Shown: positions 28,369-37,168 of the stretch, in pieces | Position numbering within the stretch: the first letter of the stretch is position 1 | Layout of the letters: the number at the start of each line of letters is the position of its first letter | Origin: Cytobacillus depressus | Lineage (GTDB): Bacteria > Bacillota > Bacilli > Bacillales > Cytobacillaceae | DNA length: 64,000 bases | Direction of reading: 5' to 3' | Assembly (NCBI RefSeq): GCF_008923245.1 | Contig: NZ_WBOS01000009.1 | Span: 81,547-145,546 of the forward strand | The notes under the pieces: generated by a model | The model's database searches: none | Told to the model about the DNA's origin: nothing | What the model saw: the letters and a program-made list of their open reading frames with translations, nothing else | Made by a program: the position numbers and the translations under genes

Positions 28369-29427
28369 ATGGAGATAGGGATTAGTACATTTGTCGAGAC
28401 GACACCGGATGTGAGGACGGGTGAGGTGATTAGTCATGCACAGCGTATTCGTGAGGTAATTGAGGAAATTGTATTGGCAGATCAGTTAGGGTTGGATGTT
28501 TTTGGTGTCGGGGAGCATCATCGTGAGGATTTTGCGGCATCTTCTCCGGCTGTGATCTTGGCAGCGGCAGCTTCGCGGACTGAAAGAATTCGGCTGACAA
28601 GTGCCGTTACGGTGCTTTCCTCTGCAGATCCAGTACGGGTATTTCAAGATTTTGCCACAGTTGATGCGATTTCAAATGGACGAGCTGAGATTATGGCCGG
28701 AAGGGGATCATTTATAGAGTCGTTTCCTTTGTTTGGCTATGATCTAAAAGATTATGATAAATTATTCGAAGAGAAGCTAGAGCTATTATTGAAAATTCGG
28801 GAATCGGAAAAAGTGACTTGGAAAGGCGGACATCGCCCAGCCATACAAGATCGCGGCGTTTATCCACGCCCAGTTCAGAATCCGTTGCCTGTGTGGATTG
28901 GGAGCGGTGGGAATTCTGAATCGGTAGTTCGTGCGGGTCTGCTTGGATTGCCTTTAGTCCTAGCCATTATTGGCGGCAGTCCACTGCATTTTGCACCGCT
29001 AGTCGAGCTATATAAAAAAGCTGCCTCACATGCAGGCCATGATCTATCAAAGCTATCTGTTGCTTCCCATTCACATGGCTTTATTGCTGAGGATACGGAA
29101 ACAGCCGCCGATAAATTTTTCCCTTCCACTCAGCAAGTCATGAGCAAACTAGGAAAAGAACGCGGTTGGCCACCGTATTCTCGTTCTACATTCGATGCTG
29201 CTCGCAGCTTAGAAGGGGCATTGTATGTCGGCGATCCGCTGACTGTTGCAAATAAAATCATTTACTTGCGAAAAAACGTCGGCATTACCCGTTTTATGCT
29301 CCATGTCCCTGTGGGCACAATGCCACATGAGGATGTTATGAGTGCAATTGAATTGTTAGGAAAAGAAGTAGCCCCTCATGTTAGGGAAGAGGTAGCTGAG
29401 TGGGAAGCTGCCGGTGACGGCCAATAA
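28369..29427 (+). CDS. LLM-class flavin-dependent oxidoreductase
   Basis: The 352-residue protein has the bacterial-luciferase-like TIM barrel: GISTFVETTP start, FGVGEHHREDFAASSP near 45-60, GRAEIMAGRGS and PLPVWIGSGGN. Such enzymes use FMNH2 or F420H2; in Bacillus FMN is expected. The start is the ATG at 28369 with AGGAGG eight bases upstream; a longer frame from 28297 overlaps the preceding gene. Substrate cannot be predicted from context. Confidence 0.88.
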   Translation: MEIGISTFVETTPDVRTGEVISHAQRIREVIEEIVLADQLGLDVFGVGEHHREDFAASSPAVILAAAASRTERIRLTSAVTVLSSADPVRVFQDFATVDAISNGRAEIMAGRGSFIESFPLFGYDLKDYDKLFEEKLELLLKIRESEKVTWKGGHRPAIQDRGVYPRPVQNPLPVWIGSGGNSESVVRAGLLGLPLVLAIIGGSPLHFAPLVELYKKAASHAGHDLSKLSVASHSHGFIAEDTETAADKFFPSTQQVMSKLGKERGWPPYSRSTFDAARSLEGALYVGDPLTVANKIIYLRKNVGITRFMLHVPVGTMPHEDVMSAIELLGKEVAPHVREEVAEWEAAGDGQ

Positions 29428-29450
29428 TAATTGAATGCGATAATGGAAAA

Positions 29451-29471
29451 AGGGACAGAGAACTTGTCCCT
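29451..29471. other. Small hairpin after the LLM oxidoreductase gene
   Basis: GGGACA and TGTCCC form a 6-bp stem around GAGAACT. There is no T run after it. It resembles short hairpin repeats scattered in Bacillus intergenic DNA; a relative (ACCTGTCCA...TGGACAGGT) is at 31861. Confidence 0.4.
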
Positions 29472-29564
29472 AACCCGTATCGCCAATATTTCAGGGAAGC
29501 CGCAGAATCTCCAAAAACTCCGCTCGTTATATCACCCAAAAGCTACCTCTGATAAAGAATCCTT

Positions 29565-30254
29565 GTGGACGACATATTGTTTACACCGGAATTTCATATC
29601 GGGTCGACATTTGTAACAATTCTCGTTTGGATAACAATTGGGCTCTTACTTATTCCACATCATATTTTTACTAAACTTGGGGCAGTTTTATTATTAGGCT
29701 TATTTATTCATGTTACGATGAATAATGGAATTTTCCATATGCTAGATTATGGCTTTTATGTTGCTATCATTGGTGTCTTATTAGTAGGAAATACAAGGTT
29801 TGAGAAAATTGGTTTTCCATTTTTATATTTAGGAACAGGATTATCTTTATGCTGGGTTGCGGTCGAAAAATGGGTATATCCAACTATGTCTTTGGATATA
29901 GTCGTAAACCATCATGTTCCTACGTTCGGCTTTGCTCCAGCAGCATTTATCGTTATGGCCGCCTTTATTGAATTTATTGTCGGATATTTATTAGTTGTCG
30001 GGATTTTGAACAGGGTATTGGGGTTTGTCGTTACCGTTATTTTTATTATGACAACGATGTTATTTGGAATGACAGAAATTATCGGACACTTTATGATTCA
30101 TATTGTGTTAATCATCTTTATAATTGAAGGTGTATCATTCTACAACCCGCCAATCAAAATGCATAACACAAGGATCGACCAATTTATCTTTGTCTTTCTG
30201 AATTTTATCTTTGTCTTGTCTGCATTTGTATTAATTTACTATCGGTTTGCTTAA
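29565..30254 (+). CDS. DoxX-like integral membrane protein, start uncertain
   Basis: The 229-residue product has about seven membrane helices and a membrane-embedded FIEFIVGYLLVVGILNRVLG and MTEIIGHFMIHIVL region, which suggests the DoxX/DoxD-like superfamily. The GTG at 29565 has no good ribosome binding site and a stop codon lies three codons before it, so the true N-terminus may have been lost or altered. Function unknown. Confidence 0.6.
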   Translation: MDDILFTPEFHIGSTFVTILVWITIGLLLIPHHIFTKLGAVLLLGLFIHVTMNNGIFHMLDYGFYVAIIGVLLVGNTRFEKIGFPFLYLGTGLSLCWVAVEKWVYPTMSLDIVVNHHVPTFGFAPAAFIVMAAFIEFIVGYLLVVGILNRVLGFVVTVIFIMTTMLFGMTEIIGHFMIHIVLIIFIIEGVSFYNPPIKMHNTRIDQFIFVFLNFIFVLSAFVLIYYRFA

Positions 30255-30315
30255 TATTGGGGGGGCATTATAAGCAATGTGGCCCTGGGCTCCATTGCCG
30301 AAAGGAGGAAAATAG

Positions 30316-31791
30316 ATGACAAATCAAAAGGGAAAAATGGATAAAGGCTGGAATTTAGATAATAGTTATGCCCATCTTCCGAATAAATTTTTTACAGCTA
30401 TCAATCCAACTTCTGTGCGCTCACCAGAGCTAGTGATTTTCAATGATTCGCTGGCCGCCGCACTTGGCTTGAATGCTGAAGCCCTTAGAAGCGAAGAAGG
30501 TGTAGCGGAATTTGCCGGTAATGAAATTCCTAAGGGAGCGTTTCCGCTTGCCCAAGCTTATGCAGGGCATCAGTTTGGGCATTTTACCATGTTAGGAGAC
30601 GGAAGGGCTGTGCTACTTGGGGAGCAGATTACACATAAGGGTGAACGTTTCGATATTCAGCTGAAAGGGTCAGGAAGAACGCCTTATTCACGAGGGGGCG
30701 ATGGCCGAGCTGCACTCGGGCCGATGCTCAGGGAGTATATTATAAGTGAAGCGATGTATGCACTGGGGATTCCGACGACCCGGAGCCTGGCCGTCGTAAC
30801 GACTGGTGAGGCAGTGATTCGGGAAAAAGACTTGCCGGGAGCTGTTCTTACTCGTGTAGCAGCTAGCCATATACGAGTCGGCACTTTTCAATATATCGCT
30901 CAATGGGGTTCGATTGATGACTTACGAACACTTGCGGATTATACAATAAAGCGTCATTATCCAAAGCTTGAAGGTCAAGAGAATCGTTATTTATCTCTGC
31001 TTCAAGAATTGATTAAACGTCAGGCCGAGTTAATTTCCAAATGGCAGCTAGTCGGGTTTATTCATGGTGTAATGAACACCGATAATATGACGATTAGCGG
31101 CGAAACAATTGATTACGGCCCTTGTGCCTTTATGGATACGTATAACCCAGAAACTGTATTTAGTTCAATTGATCGGAACGGACGCTATGCATATGGCAAT
31201 CAGCCTTATATTGGCGGATGGAATCTTGCCCGATTTGCAGAAGCAATTTTGCCTTTGCTTCATGAAAATGAAAAACAAGCACTCGAATTGGCACAAAACG
31301 AAATTTCGCAATACACTGAGATCTATCAATCATATTGGCGTTCGGGGATGAGAGCGAAACTAGGAATATTTAATGAGGAGCCTACAGATCAAGCAATTTT
31401 CGAATCTTTGCTCAGTATTATGGAAAAGCATCAATCCGATTATACGAATACATTCCGTGCGTTAACAAATGGTAAGTTAGATGGAGCCTCCCTCTTTAGC
31501 ACTTCTGAATTTGCCGGCTGGCAAAAAATGTGGGAAGAAAGATTAAAGAGACAAGAGCAGTCAAAAGAGGCTTCCTATGAGTTAATGCGGCAACGCAATC
31601 CAGCCGTTATTCCTCGGAATCACCGGGTGGAAGAGGCATTGGATGCAGCAGTGAATAATGACGACCTTACCGTAATGGAACGACTGCTTGCTGTTCTTTC
31701 CAAACCGTATGAACATTCACAGGAACATACCGAATACTGTATAGCGCCTGCATCATCATCTCAACCTTATCGAACATTTTGTGGGACATAA
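30316..31791 (+). CDS. selO: SelO/YdiU-family protein AMPylator
   Basis: The 491-residue pseudokinase-fold protein matches YdiU/Sel[21 protein letters not shown] at the N-terminus, [20 protein letters not shown], the Lys/Arg-rich [20 protein letters not shown] loop, and the metal-binding [11 protein letters not shown] and DYGPCAFMD segments. It ends [11 protein letters not shown] as other members do. SelO transfers AMP from ATP to protein hydroxyls and is tied to redox stress responses. An AAAGGAGG site precedes the ATG. Confidence 0.93.
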   Translation: MTNQKGKMDKGWNLDNSYAHLPNKFFTAINPTSVRSPELVIFNDSLAAALGLNAEALRSEEGVAEFAGNEIPKGAFPLAQAYAGHQFGHFTMLGDGRAVLLGEQITHKGERFDIQLKGSGRTPYSRGGDGRAALGPMLREYIISEAMYALGIPTTRSLAVVTTGEAVIREKDLPGAVLTRVAASHIRVGTFQYIAQWGSIDDLRTLADYTIKRHYPKLEGQENRYLSLLQELIKRQAELISKWQLVGFIHGVMNTDNMTISGETIDYGPCAFMDTYNPETVFSSIDRNGRYAYGNQPYIGGWNLARFAEAILPLLHENEKQALELAQNEISQYTEIYQSYWRSGMRAKLGIFNEEPTDQAIFESLLSIMEKHQSDYTNTFRALTNGKLDGASLFSTSEFAGWQKMWEERLKRQEQSKEASYELMRQRNPAVIPRNHRVEEALDAAVNNDDLTVMERLLAVLSKPYEHSQEHTEYCIAPASSSQPYRTFCGT

Positions 31792-31860
31792 AGCAAAACT
31801 TATATTTCAATTTCCCATGAGATTAAATTGTGTTTTACGATGACTTTGGTATTACCAATA

Positions 31861-31892
31861 ACCTGTCCAAAAAACTGGTTTACTGGACAGGT
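31861..31892. other. Perfect 9-bp inverted repeat
   Basis: ACCTGTCCA at 31861-31869 pairs with TGGACAGGT at 31884-31892, with a 14-base loop and no T run. A third partial copy (ACTTGTCCA) follows near 31911. Operator, attenuator or decayed repeat cannot be told apart. Confidence 0.45.
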
Positions 31893-31994
31893 CTATGTGT
31901 ATTCCCAAAAACTTGTCCAATTAACATAGTTTTAATTTTTATTAAAGATAGCACAATAAGAGGGGGAGAATTGAATTTTAAGGGAGGTTTTTTG

Positions 31995-32129
31995 ATGGCA
32001 AAGAAAAAGCTGGTAAATCAAGTGGATCAAAAGCAGCTTCTTGAAGACAAAGTAGAAGAGTTACGAAAAAATAACTTTGAAGATCAACATGTGCGCCGAG
32101 TCACATCGAATGGTGCACAAGGTCAATAA
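31995..32129 (+). CDS. Small hydrophilic protein, 44 residues
   Basis: The product starts MAKKKLVNQVDQKQLLEDKV and is highly charged, probably helical. GGGAGG stands nine bases before the ATG at 31995; a longer frame from 31830 is not supported. No family recognised. Small proteins of this kind are common in Bacillus spores and stress responses, but nothing here shows that role. Confidence 0.6.
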   Translation: MAKKKLVNQVDQKQLLEDKVEELRKNNFEDQHVRRVTSNGAQGQ

Positions 32130-32205
32130 AAAAGAACGCTTTTTGTTTTTGTAATTTGAAACCATATTGTTCGTAAATTTATGAGCATGTTTCGACTGAA
32201 GAAAA

Positions 32206-32228
32206 GAGGGCAGCTAATAACTGCCCTT
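32206..32228 (-). terminator. Minus-strand terminator
   Basis: AGGGCAG pairs with CTGCCCT, followed on the minus strand by CTTTTCTTC. It sits just past the stop of the truncated frame at 32234. Confidence 0.6.
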
Positions 32229-32233
32229 TCATC

Positions 32234-32536
32234 TTAATTATTAATAAACATAAAAGTACTTTTTATAATATGAATATCTAGGCACATTTTCTCAAATTCT
32301 TTATATTCAATACTCTCCGGGCGATCGGCATATTGATTTTCGCTTGCTGGAAGAATGGCGTACACATAGCCGTTTTTCACACCTAATTTTTGATATAAGC
32401 TATCTTCATATCCGTCCTTCCACGTTTGCTCCTTTATTTTTTCAATACTAAAAAGTGTACGTTCTTGAAACGATTTATTTTTTGGCGAATAACTAAATAG
32501 CAATGTATCATTTTTTTCTACTAAGTTGTAGGTTAA
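32234..32536 (-). pseudogene. 5'-truncated unknown gene
   Basis: An open frame of about 100 codons has no usable start: it begins after a TAA with LTYNLVEKNDTLLFSYS, and its first possible start (TTG at 32503) lacks a ribosome binding site. The sequence looks like the C-terminal part of a secreted or lipoprotein domain. A terminator follows it, so a real gene once ended here. Confidence 0.4.
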
Positions 32537-32540
32537 TTAA

Positions 32541-32792
32541 ATGTGGGAAAAAATGAAGAAAATTATAATAGGTTTTGGCAGTTTTATAATATTAAATATT
32601 TACTTTAATGCGTCCACACATTTTATCTCAAATAGTATCATGCAATTTTTTTGTCTTCTGCTTTTCTTTCCAATTGCTTCTTATATTGCAAGAATAAATG
32701 GACTCCATGGACTTAAAGGGTTAGGGGTTATTAAAAGCCACAACTGGCTAAAACATTTTATCGTTAGTTTTCTCGAGGGGGCTTGTTGCTGA
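32541..32792 (+). pseudogene. N-terminal piece of a CAAX-protease-like membrane protein
   Basis: The 83-codon frame (MWEKMKKIIIGFGSFIILNI, later GLHGLKGLGVIKSHNWLKHF) resembles the first two helices of CPBP-family intramembrane proteases. The catalytic EExxxR segment is absent because the frame ends at GACC. The following 240 bases hold only short frames (a 22-codon hydrophobic one near 32828), so the gene appears to be deleted downstream. Confidence 0.45.
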
Positions 32793-32950
32793 TAACAAAA
32801 GGTGAAATTAACACAAGCTCAAAAACATGATCCTATTAACATCGGCGTCACTTATATTTTTAGCTGCATTTTTTATTATCGGAAGAAATTAGCAAATATG
32901 ACCTACTCATATAAAAACGATCTTAATAAATAATATTTTGTAAAGCTTTA

Positions 32951-32982
32951 TGCTATAATGAATTATTAGGAGCAGATACTAA
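32951..32982 (+). promoter_or_regulatory. fabI promoter with FapR-type operator
   Basis: An extended -10 (TGCTATAAT, 32951-32959) is followed by TTAGGAGCAGATACTAA at 32966-32982, which matches the 17-bp FapR box TTAGTACCTGATACTAA at 14 positions. It overlaps the expected start site. In B. subtilis FapR represses fabI and releases on binding malonyl-CoA. Confidence 0.7.
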
Positions 32983-33032
32983 GATTTGCTATAAACTTTT
33001 TTCATAAACTTGATAATTACTTGGAGGTTAAT

Positions 33033-33812
33033 ATGGAAGATTTACTTAAATTAAAAGATAAGAATATTGTCGTAATGGGCGTAGCAAATGAACGAAGCAT
33101 CGCTTGGGGAGTAGCGAAATCTTTATACCAAGCGGGAGCAAATGTTATTTTTACATACAGAAAAGAACGTTCATTAAGTAAACTGACAAAGATTTTGAAT
33201 GACAATCAATTGGAAGCAAAATTCATCGTTCAATGTGATGTCAATAATGATGAAAGCATTGTGGATGCATTTAAACAAATTGGGGAAGCAGCTGGAACCA
33301 TTCACGGAGTTGTTCATTCTGTTGCTTTTGCACATGCAGAAGATTTAAAGGGTGATTTCATCGATACGTCAAGAGAGGGCTATGCTTTCGCTCAAGATAC
33401 AAGCGCTTATTCATTAATTAAAGTGGCAAGAGAAGCTAGACCTTTAATGACTGAAGGCGGCTCTATTATTGCAATGTCTTATCTAGGGGCAGAGCGCGTA
33501 CTCCCTGGCTATAACGTAATGGGCGTAGCTAAGGCGGCACTTGAGTCAGCTGTAAGATATTTAGCTCATGATTTAGGAAAGGACAATATTCGCGTTAACG
33601 CTATTTCTGCAGGAGCGATTCGAACGCTTGCTGCTAAAGGAGTTCCTTCCTTCAATGAAATTCTTAATAAAATTGGCGAAACAGCTCCATTGCAAAGAAA
33701 TGTTACGGCAGAAGAAGTTGGCGACATGACACTTGCACTAATCAGCCATCTTTCCAGAGGAGTTACGGGTGAAACTGTTTATGTAGATGCTGGCTACAAT
33801 ATTATGGGCTAA
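33033..33812 (+). CDS. fabI: Enoyl-ACP reductase (NADH-type)
   Basis: The 259-residue short-chain dehydrogenase-like protein carries FabI signatures: the cofactor motif GVANERSIAWGVA (residues 17-29), HSVAFAHAEDLKGDF, and the catalytic Tyr-x6-Lys in YNVMGVAK near 157-164. It reduces trans-2-enoyl-ACP in the last step of each fatty-acid elongation cycle. Start is the ATG at 33033 with GGAGG seven bases upstream. A FapR-like box lies at the promoter. Confidence 0.96.
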   Translation: MEDLLKLKDKNIVVMGVANERSIAWGVAKSLYQAGANVIFTYRKERSLSKLTKILNDNQLEAKFIVQCDVNNDESIVDAFKQIGEAAGTIHGVVHSVAFAHAEDLKGDFIDTSREGYAFAQDTSAYSLIKVAREARPLMTEGGSIIAMSYLGAERVLPGYNVMGVAKAALESAVRYLAHDLGKDNIRVNAISAGAIRTLAAKGVPSFNEILNKIGETAPLQRNVTAEEVGDMTLALISHLSRGVTGETVYVDAGYNIMG

Positions 33813-33840
33813 CAATAAATTGATTCAGAACAATTAAGTA

Positions 33841-33897
33841 AAAGGGGAGATTCCTATTGGTTATGTGAACCGATAAGGATCTCTCTTTTCATTTTTT
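33841..33897 (+). terminator. Terminator of fabI
   Basis: A long stem (AAAGGGGAGATTCCTATTGG with a near-complement) has a four-base loop and ends in TTTTCATTTTTT. Confidence 0.85.
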
Positions 33898-33917
33898 GAA
33901 TCAAGATAAAACAAACC

Positions 33918-33946
33918 TTGTTGTTTCGTTATTTAATTGGTATAAT
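33918..33946 (+). promoter_or_regulatory. Sigma-A type promoter
   Basis: TTGTTG (33918-33923), 17 bases, then a consensus TATAAT (33941-33946). It would drive the YdjM-type gene and probably the methyltransferase. Confidence 0.6.
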
Positions 33947-34020
33947 AAAAATGGAAACGTATGTTCTGAAAGGATTTTTTAAGTTAAAAGAACTTGCAAA
34001 TAACAGAAATAGGTGAAAAA

Positions 34021-34647
34021 ATGAACGGAACTTCACATACAGTCATCGGAGCAACTGTAGGTTTTTTAACTGCAAACATGTTACAAACGAACCCGTCGGA
34101 AACAATTTTGCTAGTTGGAGTAGGGGCAATTTCTGGCTTAATGCCTGATGTCGATACTGACGGTAAGTTGAGTAATAAAATTACAATTTCATATAAGACA
34201 TTAAGAACAGCTGCCCAGTTTTTTGCTTTCCTTATGATTTTTTATAGTTTTTTTACTGAAGTAGGAATGAATAAATGGATAGGAATAGGGATAGGAATTC
34301 TCATTTTGATTTTCAATTCATTTATTACTCAAAGGCGAATGCTGACAATTACAGGAGTCGGAATTTTATTTGGAGGTCTTTTTATCCAAGAAGCTTGGTT
34401 ATGGATGTTAGGCATTTTTATTATCGTTGCGTCATTTGTCCCTCATCGAAGCTATACGCATTCTTTGTTGGGAGTTCTCGGATTTGGATACATATCTTAT
34501 CAGTTAGAAGCATCGCTTGGCCAAAATGGTGTCTTTTATGCTTGTTTATTTGGCTATATTAGTCATTTAATTGCTGATATGAAGGGGTTGCCATTTAATA
34601 AAAGAGGAGTTAAGTTCTTTTTGCCATTTTCGAAGAAAGAGTTTTGA
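34021..34647 (+). CDS. YdjM-type membrane metal-dependent hydrolase
   Basis: The 208-residue protein fits the LexA-regulated YdjM family (PF04307). Conserved histidines and acids are in MNGTSHTVIG (residue 5), LMPDVDTDGKLS (near 45), PHRSYTHSLLG (near 143-149) and ISHLIADMKG, and about five membrane helices are present. Start is the ATG at 34021, with AGGTG upstream. The family is assigned as a hydrolase by fold; substrate is unknown. Confidence 0.82.
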   Translation: MNGTSHTVIGATVGFLTANMLQTNPSETILLVGVGAISGLMPDVDTDGKLSNKITISYKTLRTAAQFFAFLMIFYSFFTEVGMNKWIGIGIGILILIFNSFITQRRMLTITGVGILFGGLFIQEAWLWMLGIFIIVASFVPHRSYTHSLLGVLGFGYISYQLEASLGQNGVFYACLFGYISHLIADMKGLPFNKRGVKFFLPFSKKEF

Positions 34648-34672
34648 ATAGTAAATAGTGGAGTTGAGGTGA

Positions 34673-35269
34673 ATGAGAAATCCTTTCTTAAATCTGTATG
34701 ATTTTTTCATGAGTCCTTTAGAAAAGCTAAGGTTTCAAAAAATCCGCAAGGAACTGCTTGCAAAAGCAAATGGGAATGTGCTTGAGTTGGGTTCTGGAAC
34801 AGGAATCAATTTCCCGCTCTACGAGCATGCGGAAAGTGTGATAGCTATTGAGCCAAATCAAAAAATGATCGTGCGCTCTAAACTCAGAAAACAAAGAGCA
34901 AATGTGCCCATTGAAATAATTAAAGCTAGTGGAGAGCGGCTGCCATTTGATGATTCTACTTTTGATACTGTCGTTTCTACACTAGTTTTTTGTACAATAA
35001 GTGACGTAGAAAAAGCTATGAATGAAATAAAAAGAGTTTGTAAACCAGGCGGGAAGGTCCTTTTATTTGAGCATGTATTAATGGATAATCTTTTTTTATC
35101 TAATTTGCAAAATTGGTTAACGCCAGCTTGGAAGAGAATTTGTGATGGATGCTGTTTGAATAGAGATACTTTAGGGCTTGTAAATCGTCAAGGATTTTGT
35201 GTTGTAAAAGTGGAAAGATATTTTAAGGGGCTTTTTATTGTCATAGTAGCAAGAAATAATCATAGCTAA
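34673..35269 (+). CDS. Class I SAM-dependent methyltransferase
   Basis: The 198-residue protein has the UbiE/COQ5-like methyltransferase fold: motif I VLELGSGTGINFPLY (about 37-51), the acidic loop AIEPNQKM, motif II GERLPFDDSTFDTVVSTLV and KPGGKVLLFEH. It starts at ATG 34673 after GAGTTGAGGTGA, 25 bases past the preceding gene, so both are probably one transcript. Substrate is unknown. Confidence 0.87.
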   Translation: MRNPFLNLYDFFMSPLEKLRFQKIRKELLAKANGNVLELGSGTGINFPLYEHAESVIAIEPNQKMIVRSKLRKQRANVPIEIIKASGERLPFDDSTFDTVVSTLVFCTISDVEKAMNEIKRVCKPGGKVLLFEHVLMDNLFLSNLQNWLTPAWKRICDGCCLNRDTLGLVNRQGFCVVKVERYFKGLFIVIVARNNHS

Positions 35270-35350
35270 AATTTGGTGTTGTAAGGGAAAACTTCAAGCT
35301 AATGAATGAATTCTCTCTAATAATAAAAATATTATAAGCGAAAAGAGTGA

Positions 35351-35569
35351 ATGAATTTGACAAAGAGTAAAGTGATGGACGATAGTGACCTTCCTGTTCG
35401 ACTTGCTAAACCAGCTAGACGGGCACTCGAAGGGGCAGGTTATTTGCGACTTGAGCAGCTTGCACAAGGTAGTGAAGCCGATATCTTAAAGCTTCATGGA
35501 ATGGGACCGAAAGCTTTTGAGTTAATCAAGCATACTCTTCTTGAAAAAGGATTGTCCTTTCGGAAATAA
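35351..35569 (+). CDS. Small helix-hairpin-helix protein (RNA polymerase alpha-CTD-like)
   Basis: The 72-residue protein is a single helix-hairpin-helix unit: LAKPARRALEGAGYLRLEQL followed by LHGMGPKAFELIKHTL. The layout is that of the C-terminal domain of RNA polymerase alpha and similar stand-alone Bacillus proteins. It likely binds DNA non-specifically or contacts other regulators. AAAAGAGTGA precedes the ATG. A weak GC hairpin (35587-35615) follows. Confidence 0.75.
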   Translation: MNLTKSKVMDDSDLPVRLAKPARRALEGAGYLRLEQLAQGSEADILKLHGMGPKAFELIKHTLLEKGLSFRK

Positions 35570-35626
35570 GAAATGAAAGTCAATTGAGGGAGCCGGAAAA
35601 TCGATACCGACTCCCAACTTAGCTTT

Positions 35627-35842
35627 TTAAATAGAATCATCCTCAAAAAAGTTTCTAAATTCCTTTGTGTTGGATGTTTTTTCATTTTCATAATACGGAT
35701 TTTCAACTGTTGAGTCCTTAGGATCAAGATTTGTTTTTATGACTAATGTCGGCCCGGACGTTCGCTGTTCTGCTATTATGCGGTCATTTAATTGATCAAA
35801 GTCAGGAAGCTTATTGCTCCCAGGCATACTTGGTTCTGTCAC
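35627..35842 (-). CDS. Small acidic unknown protein, 71 residues
   Basis: The product (start VTEPSMPGSNKLPDFDQLND) is hydrophilic and acidic, ending FRNFFEDDSI. I choose the GTG at 35842, which has GGGAGGTG upstream; a longer frame to 36022 would run through a terminator. No family recognised. Confidence 0.55.
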   Translation of the reverse strand: MTEPSMPGSNKLPDFDQLNDRIIAEQRTSGPTLVIKTNLDPKDSTVENPYYENEKTSNTKEFRNFFEDDSI

Positions 35843-35960
35843 TATCGCACCTCCCTTTATCTTTAACTTGTGTCTGCCTGCAGAAAATATGTAATGAGGA
35901 AAATAAAAAGAGGGAAAAGATAAAACTATGAATTCAATTATACAAATCTCTAATGTAAAA

Positions 35961-35989
35961 AAATTGCCTGCTTTTTTTGCAGGCAATTT
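35961..35989 (-). terminator. Terminator of the ring-cleaving dioxygenase gene
   Basis: AAATTGCCTGC pairs with GCAGGCAATTT around a T7 loop; on the minus strand it is followed by TTTT. It lies 14 bases past the dioxygenase stop. Confidence 0.85.
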
Positions 35990-36002
35990 AAAATAAGTTT
36001 CA

Positions 36003-36986
36003 TTATTCATACTCTTTCTCAATGTTCTTCGTACTTCTTATAGTATCAATTGGCCTTACTATTTTTTCAATATGCTCACGCTTAGCTTCTAAAAATGGCG
36101 GTAATGATAATTTCTCTCCAAGTGTTTCGTATGGTTCATCACCCATAAATCCTGGGCCATCAGTCGCGTATTCGAATAAAATTTGTGGTGCAACTCTCGA
36201 ATATAATGATCCAAAAAAGAAGCGATCAATAAACCCAGAAGTTGGTATACGGAAGCTGCGAAGGCGTTGATCCCATTCTTCTAAAACTGAGCGGTCATCG
36301 ACACGAAAGGCTGCATGATGAACGGTGCCATACCCTTGCTGTGCTTGAGGAAGATTAGAATTATCTTCAACAATCACTTGGGCTCCATTTCCGCCTTCAC
36401 CAACTTCAAATAAATGGAATTCTCCTTCTTGACCAATTTCCCTAAATAATAGAATCTCTTCCATTAATTCTTTAAAATAAGGAAAGTTTGCGATACGAAT
36501 AAAAACAGGGCCTAACCCGGTAATGGCAAATTCTAAAGGAATTGGCCCATTTTGCCATGGTGTTCCTGATGCTACTCCTTCATTATATTCATCTGAAATC
36601 AATTGATAATGCTGTTCATCAAAATCGATGAATGATAGTGTCTTTTTCCCGAATTGTTCTGTGATTCCCGTATGTTTTACCTCAAGACGATCAAAACGCT
36701 TGACCCAATAGTCTAGGGCCGCATCGCTTGGAATGCGAAATGATGTTTTTGAGATCTCATTCGTTCCATGTATCCCTTTAGGAATGCCAGGGAAGTCAAA
36801 GAACGTCATATCTGTTCCTGCATTTCCTTTATCATCAGCGAAAAATAAATGATAAGTCTTAATATCATCTTGATTGACTGTTTTCTTTACTAAGCGCATA
36901 CCTAGAACGTAAGTGAAAAACTCATAGTTTTTTTCTGCACTGCTTGTGATGGCTGTTACATGGTGTATTCCTTTTAATGCGTTCAT
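36003..36986 (-). CDS. Ring-cleaving dioxygenase, glyoxalase family (MhqO/MhqA type)
   Basis: The 327-residue protein consists of two pairs of VOC (glyoxalase) beta modules. The iron or manganese ligands appear as H8 in GIHHVTAI, H in TVHHAAFRV (near 224) and E in FEYATDGPGF (near 274). B. subtilis relatives MhqA, MhqE and MhqO open hydroquinone or catechol rings and belong to the MhqR quinone-stress regulon. An MhqR-like box lies about 107 bases upstream of the start. An azoreductase gene 4.4 kb away fits the same stress theme. Confidence 0.88.
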   Translation of the reverse strand: MNALKGIHHVTAITSSAEKNYEFFTYVLGMRLVKKTVNQDDIKTYHLFFADDKGNAGTDMTFFDFPGIPKGIHGTNEISKTSFRIPSDAALDYWVKRFDRLEVKHTGITEQFGKKTLSFIDFDEQHYQLISDEYNEGVASGTPWQNGPIPLEFAITGLGPVFIRIANFPYFKELMEEILLFREIGQEGEFHLFEVGEGGNGAQVIVEDNSNLPQAQQGYGTVHHAAFRVDDRSVLEEWDQRLRSFRIPTSGFIDRFFFGSLYSRVAPQILFEYATDGPGFMGDEPYETLGEKLSLPPFLEAKREHIEKIVRPIDTIRSTKNIEKEYE

Positions 36987-37092
36987 TTTGTTTCCTCCAT
37001 TATACTGTAGTTCATTTGAATATTATTTCTATTTTTCTATATTCCCACTCACCATTAAATCATAGATATTAACCAATCTTACTTAATTCAAA

Positions 37093-37110
37093 TATCTTTA
37101 ATTCGAGATA
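37093..37110. promoter_or_regulatory. MhqR-type operator upstream of the dioxygenase
   Basis: TATCTTTAATTCGAGATA has the outer arms TATCT/AGATA and the core AATTCGAGATA of the B. subtilis MhqR box (TATCTCGAATTCGAGATA), differing at three positions. Confidence 0.6.
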
Positions 37111-37168
37111 AATATATCATGAATAAAATTTACTGTCAATTTTTGAATTTGTGTTTGATAGTTCATTC

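Noticed and set aside
29431..29616. 61-codon frame before the DoxX-like gene
   Set aside because: It overlaps the start of the membrane protein and contains a hairpin; no start signal.
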